Shown in pieces: positions 10,629-22,440 of a stretch of DNA of 64,000 bases (position 1 is its first letter; each line of letters begins with the position of its first letter). The translations under genes and the position numbers were made by a program. Source of the DNA: Physcia stellaris (Eukaryota; Ascomycota; Lecanoromycetes; Caliciales; Physciaceae); the NCBI GenBank assembly GCA_018902385.1, contig JABSSW010000022.1:596718-660717 (forward strand), read 5' to 3'. The notes below the pieces were generated by a model that was not told where the DNA came from, did no database searches, and worked only from the letters and a program-made list of their open reading frames with translations.

Positions 10629-11648
10629 TTACACCATGATGCCATATCTTTCGTATGGAAACCCTTTCAAGGTCAGCAGTAGCTCCGCCCAACCATCTCC
10701 TAAGCTTCCCGGGCGTCCGATCACTCTCCCTTTGGCCCCTGACTGATCCAGTGCGTTCTCTACCTCGTCGTCATCTTTCTGCATCCCTGTAATGCCAGCC
10801 AAGACTTCTGCCTCTCTGCCACGGTAGATCTTGAGGAGCTCTGGATGTGGACACCAAATCACTCTCATGCCCGCTCTTCGTCCAGCTTCGACTCCGGGTA
10901 CAGAATCCTCAAACACTAGACATTCCGCAGGAGTGATCTCCTTTTCGCCCTTCGCCTTCAGGTCATCGTTGATGGTTTTAAGCGCAATGAGATAGATGTC
11001 TGGCGCAGGCTTTCCCCTCCCTTTAGGTATTCTCTTGTCATCTCCAAGAACTCGGTTCGCTTCAGGAAAGTAGGAGAACAGTGGTTGAAGGTGTGCGGTT
11101 TTCAACTTGAAGTTGATAGCGTGTGAGGAGGTTGCGAGTGCGAGATGTGTACCGGAAGCGGTCAAATTGGCCAAGAGGCCAGCAACCCCTGGCAGAGGCT
11201 GTGTTGTAGGAAAGTTGATGCGCTGGAGGGCTGCTTGCTTGACAGAAAAATCTTCTCGAGATATCGGAAGCTGAGCCCACGCGTGAAAGATCTCAGCAGA
11301 CTAGAGGTAGATTTATAACGTCAGCTCAGTATTCATAGAGTGTAGACTCCACACGCCATACCTCTGGACCTGGTCGACCTTGCAATTGAGCCTTGACATT
11401 CCAGGGCAGACAAGGACGGCCATACTGCTGCAAGATAACGTTGTTGCAGAAGGTATAGATATCTTCAGTGTCAATCAGAAGACCATCCATATCGAAAAGG
11501 CAGGCGCGGACTTTGGGGAAGCTAAGGAGTTAAAATCAGTATTGATAGTCATTGGCTTCGTTGGGAGCCGATAGCAGATCTCTCAGGATACGTACTCCGT
11601 GCCTGGACTTATCATGTCTTCCGGGCGGACTAAGGTTTGATGAGGCAT
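10629..11648 (-). CDS. HAD-superfamily phosphatase (HDHD1/YKL033W-A-like)
   Basis: Haloacid-dehalogenase-like hydrolase of subfamily IA, of the type that dephosphorylates small sugar or nucleoside phosphates; relatives include pseudouridine-5'-phosphatase. Exons 11596-11648, 11362-11521 and 10629-11300 give 294 residues. Motif I ACLFDMDGLLIDTED lies at about residues 24-38 and holds the nucleophilic Asp and the acid/base Asp. Motif II is LALATSS. The Lys motif is GKPAPDIYL. Motif IV is CLVFEDSVPGVEAGRRAG. Motif I sits on the second exon, so a model using only the long last exon lacks the active site. An acidic insertion (KDDDEVENALDQ) precedes the C-terminus. The exact substrate cannot be read from sequence. 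Confidence 0.9.
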
Positions 11649-12157
11649 TATGTCGAGCCACGGTGATATTTGAACCAACAACTGGTTTAGTAGAGGGCCT
11701 GAAGGGCGGGCTGTCGTGGAGGAGGGTGGAAAGGCTTCGGACAACACAAGGACTGACGAGAGTCGGTGAGGAGAGGGGACTTAATGCGCTTCTTGACTTG
11801 GTGGGTCACACAGACGTAGATTCTTGCGCAATCAGGAACCAGGTGGAGGCGGCAAAGAAGAACCGTCAGGGTCAGTAAGGGTGTCAATTGGGACGAGACA
11901 GAGGGCAGAGGGGCAAGGGGAAGTAGTGATGGAAGCCATAGTGCCAACGAGACGAAGATGTACTTTATCATTCAGAGGGTGGTTGAGAGAATGAGAGAGA
12001 TGGTTGAAGACAGGGGGTTCACGCGGCTATCGGGTTTAGCACAAACAAGCATTCAGGGTTCAGGCATATCTACACGTGCGTCTTTCATTATGCAGCGCCG
12101 AAAACCCGGTTCCTGGATTTGGAAATAGATTTGCTGCTAGATGCTAGATGTTCCAAT
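11649..12157. promoter_or_regulatory. Divergent promoter region between HAD phosphatase and TTC1-like genes
   Basis: 509 bp separating two start codons on opposite strands, so it must serve both genes. No gene is supported inside it. Confidence 0.5.
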
Positions 12158-13132
12158 ATGCAGCCGCCAGAGAGACACGAGGTCGACTGGGATCGCAAGG
12201 AGGACATCGACAGGGACCAAGCACCAGCGCCGGCAGCGCGTTTCGCCCCTGAGGAAGAAGCTGTGAGCTTCATCCGAGCCGTGTGTCCAGCTCATCTCGC
12301 GATCCCCTGACATCACCCCTAGGCACTCCTCCACCAATCGACTCGGCAGAAAACGGAAGCAAACCAGCTCTTTGGCTCTGCGCAATACTCGCAAGCCATT
12401 GGCGAATATGACAAGGCCTTGTCGTCATGTCCGAACTACCTCGAATACGAGGTTGCTGTGCTCAAGAGCAATATAGCCGCATGCCACCTGAAGCTCGACG
12501 ATTGGAAGGCTGCCATAGAGTCGGCCACCGCAGCACTAGATGCCTTGGATCGTTTGACACCCAAGAAACCCAACGACGATGCGAAGACTGGAGACGTTGA
12601 CCATGGCGTGGTGGAAATTGAAGCCGAAGGGCTGGAGGCTGAGAAGGAGCTAGCTGAATTAGAGATGAGCGATCAGAGAAGGGAAGATATAAGGCGAATC
12701 CGTGCAAAGGCCTTGATGCGAAGAGCAAGAGCCAAAAGCGAGCAAGGTGGATGGGGCAACCTGCAAGGCGCTGAAGAAGGTATCAATGTAGCACTCAAGC
12801 ACCTTCACGATGCTCTACTGAGTATTTATCCCATAGACTATAGAGATCTCGCGCAGATGTCCAATCTCCCTGCGGAAGACAAGAAGGTTGTGCAAAGCGC
12901 GTTGTCCTCGCTCCCATCCAGGATTAATGCCGCCAAGGAAAGGGAGATGGGCGAGATGATGGGCAAGCTGAAAGAGGTAATTGCCGAGCCTTCCCCTGGC
13001 TGAACACTTACTGACGGTCGCTAGCTTGGTAACGGGATACTGAAGCCATTTGGATTATCAACTGACAATTTCAACATGGTCAAGGATGAAGCTACTGGTG
13101 GTTACAGCATGAACTTTGACCAGGGCAAGTAA
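12158..13132 (+). CDS. TPR protein, TTC1-like
   Basis: Small tetratricopeptide-repeat protein resembling TTC1, likely a chaperone or protein-interaction adaptor. Exons 12158-12262, 12323-12976 and 13025-13132 give 288 residues. The TPR region opens at TEANQLFGSAQYSQAIGEYD and continues through LKSNIAACHLKLDDWKAAIE. An acidic helical insert (EAEGLEAEKELAELEM) lies between repeats. The conserved C-terminus LGNGILKPFGLSTDNFN and GGYSMNF lies on the small last exon. The start is the ATG at 12158; an upstream in-frame TTG at 12119 is not used. Introns are 60 and 48 nt with clean GT-AG sites. Confidence 0.88.
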
Positions 13133-13776
13133 CGCAGCAGAAGGTGGTGTCCATGTCGCCTTAATGTATTCTAGAAGAAGCCACGACATCAACATCACGG
13201 TTGGAAGAGCTTTAATATTAGACATGATCGTGATTCGTTGAATATGCTAACACGCAAGCTGGGGTAACTCTCTAAGCATCAATGCAGCTATCATTAAGCT
13301 AAAGACAATAATGAAATGACAATCTGTTTCCATCATATGCAAGCACCTCGTAGTACATCCGTCTGTCTGTCGCAAACTATGCAGCAAATCTTCTTGTGGG
13401 CTAGGATACCCAAGTTGTATGATACAGATCCCCTCGCCAACTATGCTTCGAACCGCGTGTTGCAAGCACATATCAAAGATCCGTTTTCGGAGTCGCCGCC
13501 AAGTTGATAACCATCGTCGTGCACAGTCTAGCTATTTCTGTGACCATGGAAGTCCAGCCATGATATCTAGCTAAGCCGTGAGCCTTTTCGCAATGCAGGG
13601 TAAGGAGAACATTTCGGAGGACAGGAAAGAAAGAGGAGCCTTGAAATCGCTGAAGGGGTGTCAAGGAGCTGTAGGACTCCAGACCTCGCATCGAAAGTGG
13701 CGAAGTCCGTCAGACGTGAGCGGGCTCCAATGGTCATATGCTGGCACTTTCAGTAGGTTCGGATCGACTATCGGAC
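13133..13776. other. Convergent 3' region
   Basis: 644 bp between the stop codons of two convergent genes. It should hold both 3' UTRs. No coding signal is convincing. Confidence 0.5.
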
Positions 13777-16700
13777 CTAGCGGCGACGTTGTTGCCCTCC
13801 GTTGGAGTGGGTGTTGGGGAAACCTCCAGCAAATTCGCTGCCGAAAGACCCAGATTCAACGTATCCACCTTGACCATGACGAATAGTAGGTTCGTCGCGG
13901 GCGGTGTAACCAGCATTGATCCTGCTATCAATGCCCATGGGGTATCCGGATGGGACAGCACTTAAAGACCGTTGCCTTTGGTTGGACTGAGGTATAATCT
14001 GAGCGCGACGCACCCGAGGCGAGACTCCGAGGTCTACCATCTCGCCACGCTCGTTGATCTGATAGCGTGAATTGGATGGGCGCTTGGCCTTTTTGGTGGC
14101 AGATTCCTCATAGGAAGGGTCATTGGGGTCTTCGGAACCGACTTTGGGGGCATAAGAAGGTCTAGCTCTCTTATGGGCAGTGATTGCTCGACCAGCGCTA
14201 GGGCTAAGGCTTGATTGTAACACATTTTGGCCATAATCCTCATCGTCGTCGCCATCTGCATCGTCGTCTTCGGGTTCTGCGTCCTCAGGGATATCGCCGC
14301 CACTGCTCGCTAGTTTCAGAGCCTCACGGCCGGCTTCAATAGCGTGCTTCTTGCCTTTGTTTACTTTTCGGTTGTTGACCACACGCTACAGACCGCTGTT
14401 AGCCAAGCTGGATTAATTTGCATGTACGTTAGCGAATACTCACATTAGCTGCTTGAATAGGATCATCGACAACCTGATGGAGATATGGCGCTTCCATAAG
14501 ATGTTTACACATCGTCTTTTGGCTCTATAGAATTTGTCAGTGAGATTATAGTATTCACCTGAGTAACACACCTTGAAAGCGTTGCAAAGCTCATGAACTC
14601 GGTGATTAACAGAGTCATAAGTGTTTTGGGTTTTGATAGCAGTCTGTAAGGGACCTCCATTCTGCTCCAACTCGTAGCAGGTTTTCTTTGGTTCAGATTA
14701 GTAAATGTACAATGGCATGGTGCCTTGGGAGACTTTACGTACCAAAACTCTCGTACAAACACTCCTAACTCTGTTCGTTTCTTTCATAAGACTCTTCCAT
14801 GTTTTGATCATGCCCGCATTATCCTCATGTCTTGTCATGTCCATCATAGCATTGTACATCGCATTGATTAATTGTTCGTCAGTCGCGTCCGCATCCGCAG
14901 TGGAAGACTGTGAGCCAGATTCTTGGCTACCACGACGGCCGGCTGCATGCTGAGATTCACGCTTCACCTTGCGAAGTGCTGCGGTTGCAGACTCAGGCGA
15001 TGAGTTCTCTTTCTTCATGGTATATTTCAAGCCGGGTTGTGAACGTGGAACGTAGTTTGAAGGCAATGGTGAGAGGTGGTGAAAGGCAAGGTTTTGAGCA
15101 ACGTTCTGGGAAAGGAGCGATTTCAGTTGTCCTGGGGACTGAAATAAGTTCGGTGTCATACCATTGTGATTACCGCGGCACAAGCCAGGTGAATTGCTTA
15201 AGTTGTGTTGTGGAAGCTGTACGTCACTTGCAAGTGAATGATCCCGGAAATCATACACTTGCCCAGGAAGATCGGTCAAGTACCTATTCATCATGAAATT
15301 ATCATTCACGGGACTCTGGATGTGTTGTGGTTCGACGTGGTTATTGGCGGTCAATTGCTGCTGCCGCTGTAATCTCATGGAAGGCGAAGTCATCATCGAC
15401 GAGGGGTCTGATAGCGTGTCCTCGTTTCCTTGGTATAAATCAGATGCAGTGTTGTGCAGCAAGGCATCTGACTGACCAGCCATGATCTCGTGCCGCAAGT
15501 TTGACCCTGCTCGACGGTGTTGCTGCTGTTGACGTTGCAGAAAGTTGGGAGGAGAGCCTTGCCGAATATAGTGGCGGCTCAAAGCCGGGCTGGAATAACG
15601 ACGGGCTCTCTGAAATGGCTGGGATGACATGTTTGAAGAAATATCAGAAGATACCAAGGATCGGGCGTTATCATCGTCCGAGGTAACACCTCCTAGAAAC
15701 ATTCCTTCGTCAAATGGCTGTGCGTGAGCTGCCATCCTTGGACCTGGACGCTGAGCTGCTGGATATAAGTGCTGGTCTCGCAGATCACTGGTGGGCAATT
15801 GATCGGCCACCTCTCCAACCTCTTGGTTGCTCATGTTATCCGCATTCTGGCCAGTATCTTGAGGACCTACGACTTTAGGTGTTAGCGATTGAAACCCCCA
15901 AAGACTGACTCGTACATACGGATACCGTATGCAGACTGAATTGAAACAGGCTCGAGCGTTTCGTTTTGACTATCAAGTCCGTCAGACACGGTGGGCCCGT
16001 GTGCCGGATCACTAAGGGCATCCCAGTTACTAATATTCAACGGGTCCGAGTTCGGGTGGCAGAAATTGTGACCAGATGTGCTATCAGGAGGGAGAGATTC
16101 CGATCTATACTGGACTGGGTGACCACTCTGTTCATGAATTTTGAACTGCTCCTGCACAGAGGTGTCGATTGCATTCCAACTACTTAAGTCGTATGCATCG
16201 ATGTTCATATTATGGCTTCCTTCTTGAGACATGGAAGGATCGGGTTGAGAGGAACTGGGCTGTGGTATGGCCGGCCGCCCGTGCTGCTCGTCCAGGTTTT
16301 CTTGCTGGGGATCATTGACAATGTCGCTATCGAGCTCAGCATTAACCTTAGTGTCGCCTGACTGTATGGCCGCAGTATCTTCGGACTGTTCGACGCTGGT
16401 GCTAGGCGCAGTGCGTTGATTATTCTGAGTCCCTTCCTGATACGGTCCAGACATAATATCTTCCACAGTGTTACCATTATGTGGTTTGTCCACATTATCA
16501 TCCGCAGGACTCATCCCAGCAAGGAAATGCTCGCTCTCTTGAAGATCGCTATCGGTCCACACTTGGGTAGGTCCAGCGGTTCCGCCTTCATCGTGACTTA
16601 GAAGGTCCGAGTAAGTGAGAGGGTCAGTGTAGTGGTTATCGAAGTCCGTATTCCTATCGTTCTGGAAATTTTCGAAGAAACCATCTACGTCGTCAAAAGT

Positions 16701-16925
16701 ATTGTTGGGAAAGCTCATCGTGAATGGTGAAGTAGGACTAGGTATTTCTTGAAGCCACTGACCGCCAGCTAGCGGAGAAACCTGATTAGTATTCATCATT
16801 TTGGGAGATATAGGACAAACGGCAAGCTGATGGGCTAGCTTTGCAGCTCTATGCATGTGGTCGAGAGCAGGTAATTGGGTGTGAGCAATTAGAGCAAGTG
16901 TGTGCGAAGGGTCTGAGGAAACCAT
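13777..16925 (-). CDS. Large Gln/Ser-rich protein of unknown function, probably nuclear
   Basis: I do not recognise the family by name. Five exons join cleanly: 15920-16925, 14743-15866, 14572-14685, 14444-14524 and 13777-14385 (introns 47-58 nt), giving about 977 residues. The first two exons encode a long disordered region rich in Gln, Ser, Asn and Asp with poly-Q (RQQQQHRR). The end of exon 2 to exon 5 encodes a compact helical segment that starts near DEQLINAMYNAMMDMT. It runs across three introns through CYELEQNGGPLQTAIKTQ and CKHLMEAPYLHQVVDD to RVVNNRKVNKGKKHAIE. After this come an acidic stretch (EDDDADGDDDED) and a basic KKAKRP patch. This layout resembles a transcription cofactor, but that is inference. 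The start at 16925 is uncertain: a GTAAGT just upstream may mark a 5' intron and an extra exon. Confidence 0.72.
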
Positions 16926-19507
16926 TGTGCGCGAGAAATTTTTGTGGGGAGGCTGGGGACAGTGAACTTACGCGAGCTTCCGTGGAAGTATTCCGTAATA
17001 CCGTCGGAGTGTTGAAGATTAGTAAAGTGTTGTTGCTGAAGGCTAGCCCCTTTTCTAGATAACGGAATGTTGAGGTGCTTATCGGTGACCTGACCAAACA
17101 GCTCTCAAGTCTCTAAGTATTGGAGACCAACGTGGATTCGCGATTGACATTCAGAGAACCCAATATTCGACAATAGATTGGTAGAACGCTCCAAGGGTCA
17201 CTATTTGGACGCATATCATCAGCCTGAGTCTTCTTATTAGTCAACAAAATCCGTCTACTAAGAGATTCGTAGACTCGATATAGTCTTCAAACCGCCTCAA
17301 TGCGATCAGGCCAATCAATTGGCTAGGAAAAGACAGGTTCGCAGTACCAGACAATATCATGATCGTACCCTGAATGAATCGTCCAGCAGTGTTCCAGGAA
17401 TGACCTAAGAAATGCAAAAATTGTCCTACGCTCCTAGATATGAAGCTTATTACTGAAGAAGTCAGCGACATATCTCAAAAACCTCATCTGCAAGAGACCA
17501 GAAAGCAACAATCAATGGACGGTTGTCTCGAACCGAGGCCCTGCACCACACGAACTCCGCGAGTCGGATCACACATCCTTCTTGTCAGCTGCAGGGTGGG
17601 ATCCACCACCAGCGAGCACGTCTTGCCAGAGAGCCGAAGCTCAATCTAGCTGAGGTGTTGGGCCCTAGGCCTTGCAACGCTACCTTGCGCGAGGGAGCTT
17701 CGGGGGAGACTTACCGCTGTGTCCAAGAGTGATTGCAGAACCTGCCAGATTACTCCAGTAATCACAGCCTCGTTGCTGCCCGGTGAAAGAGATCCAAAGA
17801 GATGAGTCAAGCAAAGCTGTTTCGGTAAACCTAGCTAGTTCAGAGATGGGTGAAGAACATGTCCAAGGATGACTGACGTTTGATACTGTGGAGAAAAATG
17901 AAGTCGTTTCAGAGAGATTCGGAGAAGAAATAGACAATGCGATCGACTGAACAAGTAAGGTTCCTAGATGGGATCACAGATCCTAATGCAGTGAATGGAC
18001 CAGCCAATGGATGAATTCGAGGGACAATGCTGCCGGTGTGAATGTGAGCTGCAGGACAGTTGCACAATTCATCAGCCACTGTGAGGTCTTGTGAGCTTGT
18101 GCGGGGTCGGCTCACCTTGAAGGTGAAGCGATAAATATCAACGAGAACGACAGTGAGTTTCGCTTTAAGGACAATCAATGTCCTTTTGACAAAAAGGATA
18201 TCAAGCCCGAAGTGAGTTGGAGATAGCAGATGTGTCTAACACGCTACGCCTGAGCCTCAATCAATGAGGGACGAGGCGATTAGGTTCGGCGAGGAAAAGT
18301 AAAGATTTAGAAGTAAAGCAATGCCTTCAGAACGGCGAAAATTTGGAGACCAGGAAGTGAGAATAGAATGCCATATCGGCAGCCTGAAGTGTGCGCAAAG
18401 ACGCTAGCTGCAGAGAGGATTCAACCTAGAAAAAGGAGATATTACTAAAAGGAGCCCCATCGACGGTTTTCCTTATTGCCCAATATCATCAGAGACATCC
18501 GTTGAAGTTGGAACGTATTACATGACTTATTCCATGTACTGCCACCCAAACGATGGAGCGGTACAATGGACAGCCCATGAGCAGTATCGCCGAGACAGGC
18601 CCAATCGGGAAGCAGGAGGTACTGCCTAACACGCCACTCAGATAGATTGGGGCATATTGCTAATATGGATCGCTCTGTTAGGGCCATGGCAGAAGTGGTA
18701 TTCTCAAACATTCGTCTGACGAGGAACGATCTATTCTGTATAGAAGAAAGCCGTTTCACCAAAGGTACATTGCGTCCAACAGAGAAAGGGATATCTACAG
18801 ACGTGCGACGTCTCTTTACACATCTACAAATGAACTCTCTCCGTATGATCCAAGGGAGTGAAATGTTACGGGTCTTTCTTAGACACTTAACAGAGACAGT
18901 TTGCCTCGAAGGGCATGGTTGAAACCGCCATTTGCTTTCGGGTATGTCGAGGTTCACATGGAAACATGAACATAAGACTACGAAGGATGGCAAATCTGGA
19001 GCAAGATCGCATTTTGTAATTACGAGATCATCACCGTTGACGTTAAATCTAAGTTTTAGGTTCGGCATTGACGGGTTTAAGCTTTCGTCTAGTCTTTTTA
19101 GGAAGCTCGGCATGTTCCATAACCTAAAGTACCTTAACCTTATATCATAGCTAATAATACCTCGATTGCCCAATTCACAGGGTGAAGGGTGAATCAACAT
19201 CATGTCAGAACTAAGTGGCCCAGAAGATGATTGCTGACATGAGTCTTCCTACAACATGATACATCGTAACAGTGCCGTCTGGAATCCAAGAGTAACTTGT
19301 CGTTCGACGTCGCATGACAGTCGTGAATAGGATCCTTCCGCTTACGGCTGTCAAGTCTCTCCAAGCTCGGAGCAATCAAGAGCTTCTATCGACCCTCGTC
19401 TATGCATAGCTGAGGATGGCAGGAATTTCAAAAAAGCTGTCATGACTGTCAGGATTCAGTCCGCGTGACATTTCCACAAAGTTTTGATATTCGTCAGATC
19501 CGAGCAC
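16926..19507. other. Region without a confident gene
   Basis: About 2.6 kb. On the minus strand, a hydrophobic frame near 18070-18235 ends at a GTGAGC donor. Further frames at about 17680-17940 and 17240-17470 could be exons of one gene, but I could not join them in frame or recognise a domain. A 252-codon minus-strand frame at 18445-19203 has an ATG and no known motif. Any of these may be fragments of a decayed gene. Confidence 0.4.
18445..19203 (-). CDS. Unrecognised 252-codon open frame
   Basis: Single uninterrupted frame with an ATG start. It has no signal peptide and no obvious motif; it is rich in Arg, Leu and Cys. The surrounding DNA has no other strong gene, and I cannot exclude chance. 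It could also be a degenerate fungal F-box or heterokaryon-type fragment, but nothing in it proves that. Confidence 0.25.
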   Translation of the reverse strand: MMLIHPSPCELGNRGIISYDIRLRYFRLWNMPSFLKRLDESLNPSMPNLKLRFNVNGDDLVITKCDLAPDLPSFVVLCSCFHVNLDIPESKWRFQPCPSRQTVSVKCLRKTRNISLPWIIRREFICRCVKRRRTSVDIPFSVGRNVPLVKRLSSIQNRSFLVRRMFENTTSAMALTERSILAICPNLSEWRVRQYLLLPDWACLGDTAHGLSIVPLHRLGGSTWNKSCNTFQLQRMSLMILGNKENRRWGSF

Positions 19508-20634
19508 TCATTGCCAATTTCTCCGATTTTGACCTCTACCACGGCCTCCACCTCCTCCGCTTCCTCCACCAGCTCCAGCACCGTAGCCGTATCCCATTGA
19601 CTGCTGATTTTGACCTTGTTGACCGTACCCTTGGTTTCCCCCATAGTTGCCCTGGCCGCCGCCGCCACCACCGGCTTGTCCCTGCATCATTTGTTGCATG
19701 AACATATCAGGCGTCATTTGCGAAGGATCCATGCCTGAAGCCATCATCTGCTGCATCATTTGTGCCATCTCAGGTGGCATATCTCCCAGTGGGGGCATAC
19801 CTCCCGAAGCAGCCGCTGGCATTCCTGGCATTGGGGGCATTCCAGGCATGCCTAAGAAGTTTTGCATATCCTCCATCTGCTTTTTCGAATCCGCAACTTC
19901 CTTGCGAAGGGTTTCCTGTTTGAGACAGTAACTAGCCCATGTGAACTCATCAAACCCGTAGTTGAAGTAGTCCGTCGTGTCCGTACCCGGTCTCCTCCAT
20001 GGCTTGTCGTCCTCAGGGAAATCTTTGCTTACAGAGTTAGCAAGAGACGCTGTACAATTAAAAGTTGGTAGAGCTACCTGCGTCCATATCGATTTCTGTG
20101 ATGCGCTTGCCAGTGGGTTCATAAATTGGTTTTGCATCTAGGTCGACTTTCGAGCTCTTGACAGCCGGATATGAAGCTCCAGAGCGAGGGGGTGTCGCTT
20201 TTGCTGGAGTTTCAAGCTTGACCGCCGATCTTGACGAAGGCCGCGCGTTTTGCTCGAGAGCTGGTGTCTTCACCGATGAAGCCCGTACACTACCTCCGCT
20301 TTGAGTATGACTACATCAGATTAGTTTGATCGACATCAAAGACTTCATTAATCCATACACTGGCTCGGCCCTAGGTTCAATTTTAGGCTCATCCTTACGC
20401 TCAGTAATGATGTCGATATCCTTGTCTAGAATTAGTTACTGCAACTATATTGACAAAGAGAGTTCTTACGGAATCGCTCTCTTCAACTTCCTCACCCTCC
20501 TCCTCGCCTTCCTCTAGATCCTCGCCGGTTTGGTCATTCTCATCCTCGTCGGTCTTCACGACTTTGGCGGATGTGTTAGACTCTCTGACACCATTGGAGG
20601 AATCAAATATATCGTCATCTTCCTCCTCGTCCAT
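19508..20634 (-). CDS. fip1: Pre-mRNA polyadenylation factor FIP1
   Basis: Subunit of the cleavage and polyadenylation factor that links poly(A) polymerase to the 3'-end processing machinery in the nucleus. Exons 20470-20634, 20359-20420, 20078-20310 and 19508-20022 give 324 residues. The N-terminus is strongly acidic ([10 protein letters not shown] and later [13 protein letters not shown]). The diagnostic FIP1 motif is formed across the last intron: [15 protein letters not shown] then [16 protein letters not shown]. The C-terminus is Pro/Met/Gly-rich ([10 protein letters not shown]) and ends in a Gly/Arg tract ([13 protein letters not shown]) of RGG type. The ATG at 20634 is 171 bp from the start of the divergently transcribed NUP49 gene. 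Confidence 0.92.
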
Positions 20635-20804
20635 GTTAGGTGACCTACGGGTCTTGAAGGTAAAAAGCAATGTCCAGGTGATAGTAGTACTCTAGTGTTT
20701 GGCGATATGCCTCGGTTAAACCTTCCGCTCCCGCTTGTCGCGTGGTTGTGTTTTATTCCGGATCTCCAACTTCTGTGCATTCCACGCAAAAAAGAGATCC
20801 GGAG
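20635..20804. promoter_or_regulatory. Short divergent promoter between FIP1 and NUP49
   Basis: Only 170 bp separate the two start codons on opposite strands, so both 5' UTRs and core promoters share this stretch. Confidence 0.6.
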
Positions 20805-22440
20805 ATGTTCGGCAACCGTCAAGGAGCCCCCGGTGGCCTAAGCATCAATACCGGTGCCGCAAATTCCTCGTAAGTCTAGCTTCTGCGGCCACTTCCAGCA
20901 CATATACTAAGATCGGCGGGTCAAATACAGTGGACTTGGCGGTTCTGGACAGGCACCTAAATCTGGAAATTTGTTTGGCTCCGTCTCACAGAATAAACCA
21001 ACTGGTGGCCTGTTCGGGTCCTCAGCAGCTGCATCTCAACCGCAAACCAACAGTGCGTTTGGTACATCGAACACCAACCAGGGCAGTGGGCTGTTCGGAG
21101 CTCCCACTGGCGCATCACAATCGCAGCAGAGCAGTGGTCTATTCGGTACTGCGGGTCCAAGCCAGGCTGGGCTCTTTGGTACTTCCGGGACTGCTTCGCA
21201 ACCTCAACAAAACAACAGTTCCTTCGGAGGAAGCCTTTTTGGGAGCTTGGGAAATCAGCAGTCGCAGGGTGGAGGGCTCTTTGGAGGCTCTTCCACTCAG
21301 CCACAAAATAGCGGCATGTTTGGGCAAAACACGCAACCACAGAGCAACAGTATCTTCGCGCCGCAGAACACACAGCAGCAGCAGGGTGGTGGGCTTTTTG
21401 GATCATCCTTGCAGCCTACGAACAATGCTATCTTCGGTGGATCTATCGCTCAGAACAAGCCGGCCTCCACGCTCCTGTAAGTCCAGTGGTTGAGCTTGGT
21501 CACTACAGAGAGGGTTGCAGCTAATGAGAGCTCCAGGGGGGCTTCCACAACCCAGAATCAAGGACAAGGACAATCTCAGACCCAGTCAGCGCAGATAATA
21601 ACCCCATCAATATTCACAGCAAGTATTGGGCAATTGAGTCAACAGCAACAGACTGTGCCTGGTGTACGGGTGAGTGTTAGTGAGCTCCGTCCGACCACAC
21701 GCTTCGATGATCTTCACGAAGACCTTCAGAAGATGATTGAAACCATCGATACCTTCGTATTCGAGCAGATGAGATTTCAGGCGCAATGCGAGTTAGCACT
21801 TGAAGGACAAGGCGAGGGAGTCCAGAGAGGTGTAGCCAAAGCGGCAGAAACCATTCCCACAGATGTCAAGCAGTGCCAAACCACTTTAGATGCTGTCCAG
21901 CAAGCTCTGGAGAACGATGCGCAAACTATAGCCCATGCAAAACGACTAACTAAAGCCGATGAAGCGAATGCTAATTTAAGTTTCAAAGCGCTGTCTACAC
22001 TGAGGACGCCGCAGCAATTTCAAAATTCTAATATGTGGAATGCTCTGAATGCATCGCAAACGGTTGGCCCCACACTCATTGATGCCGACCAGATTCAAGG
22101 TGCAGCTAGCAATCTCGTGTCTTATTTCTCGATACAAGCGGACGAGATGTCAAAAGCCTTGGAAAGCTATAAGGGGCGAATTGGTGAGGTTGAAGCATAT
22201 CTCGGCGGCATGGAAGCCAATATGATGAATCAGATTCAACAGTTGACATTTGTTCGAGATCGTGACGGTGGGCCAAAAAGCGCTGAAGACCAGGTCAAAG
22301 AGTTGGCTGCTGTGCTGAATGAGATGGAAGCTGGTATAGTGGGAGTTGCGAGTAGAATAACAGGCACCAGAGAGCAAGTGCAAGGAGTCCAGGCGAGCGC
22401 AGCAACCCGCCCTTTACGTGGAAGATATGGAAGGTATTGA
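20805..22440 (+). CDS. nup49: FG nucleoporin NUP49/NSP49
   Basis: GLFG-type nucleoporin of the central channel (Nsp1-Nup57-Nup49 complex; vertebrate Nup58/45). Exon 1 20805-20869, exon 2 20931-21476 and a last exon to 22440 give about 506 residues. The N-terminal half has many FG motifs (GLFGSS, SGLFGAP, GGLFGG, GMFGQN, NAIFGG) separated by Gln/Ser/Asn-rich spacers. The C-terminal half is helical: RPTTRFDDLHEDLQKMIETI, then coiled-coil segments to the stop, ending RPLRGRYGRY. The second intron starts at 21477 (GTAAGT), but its acceptor is uncertain. Acceptors at 21530 (54 nt) or 21512 (36 nt) both keep frame; I prefer the longer. Confidence 0.9.

Noticed and set aside
17505-17575. Possible tRNA suggested by a TTCGAGAC-like block on the minus strand
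   Set aside because: No acceptor stem pairing and no A-box at the right distance.
20957-21406. 149-codon minus-strand frame opposite NUP49
   Set aside because: It is antisense to the FG-repeat exon; the repeat codon use (GGA, CAG) leaves the other strand open by composition.
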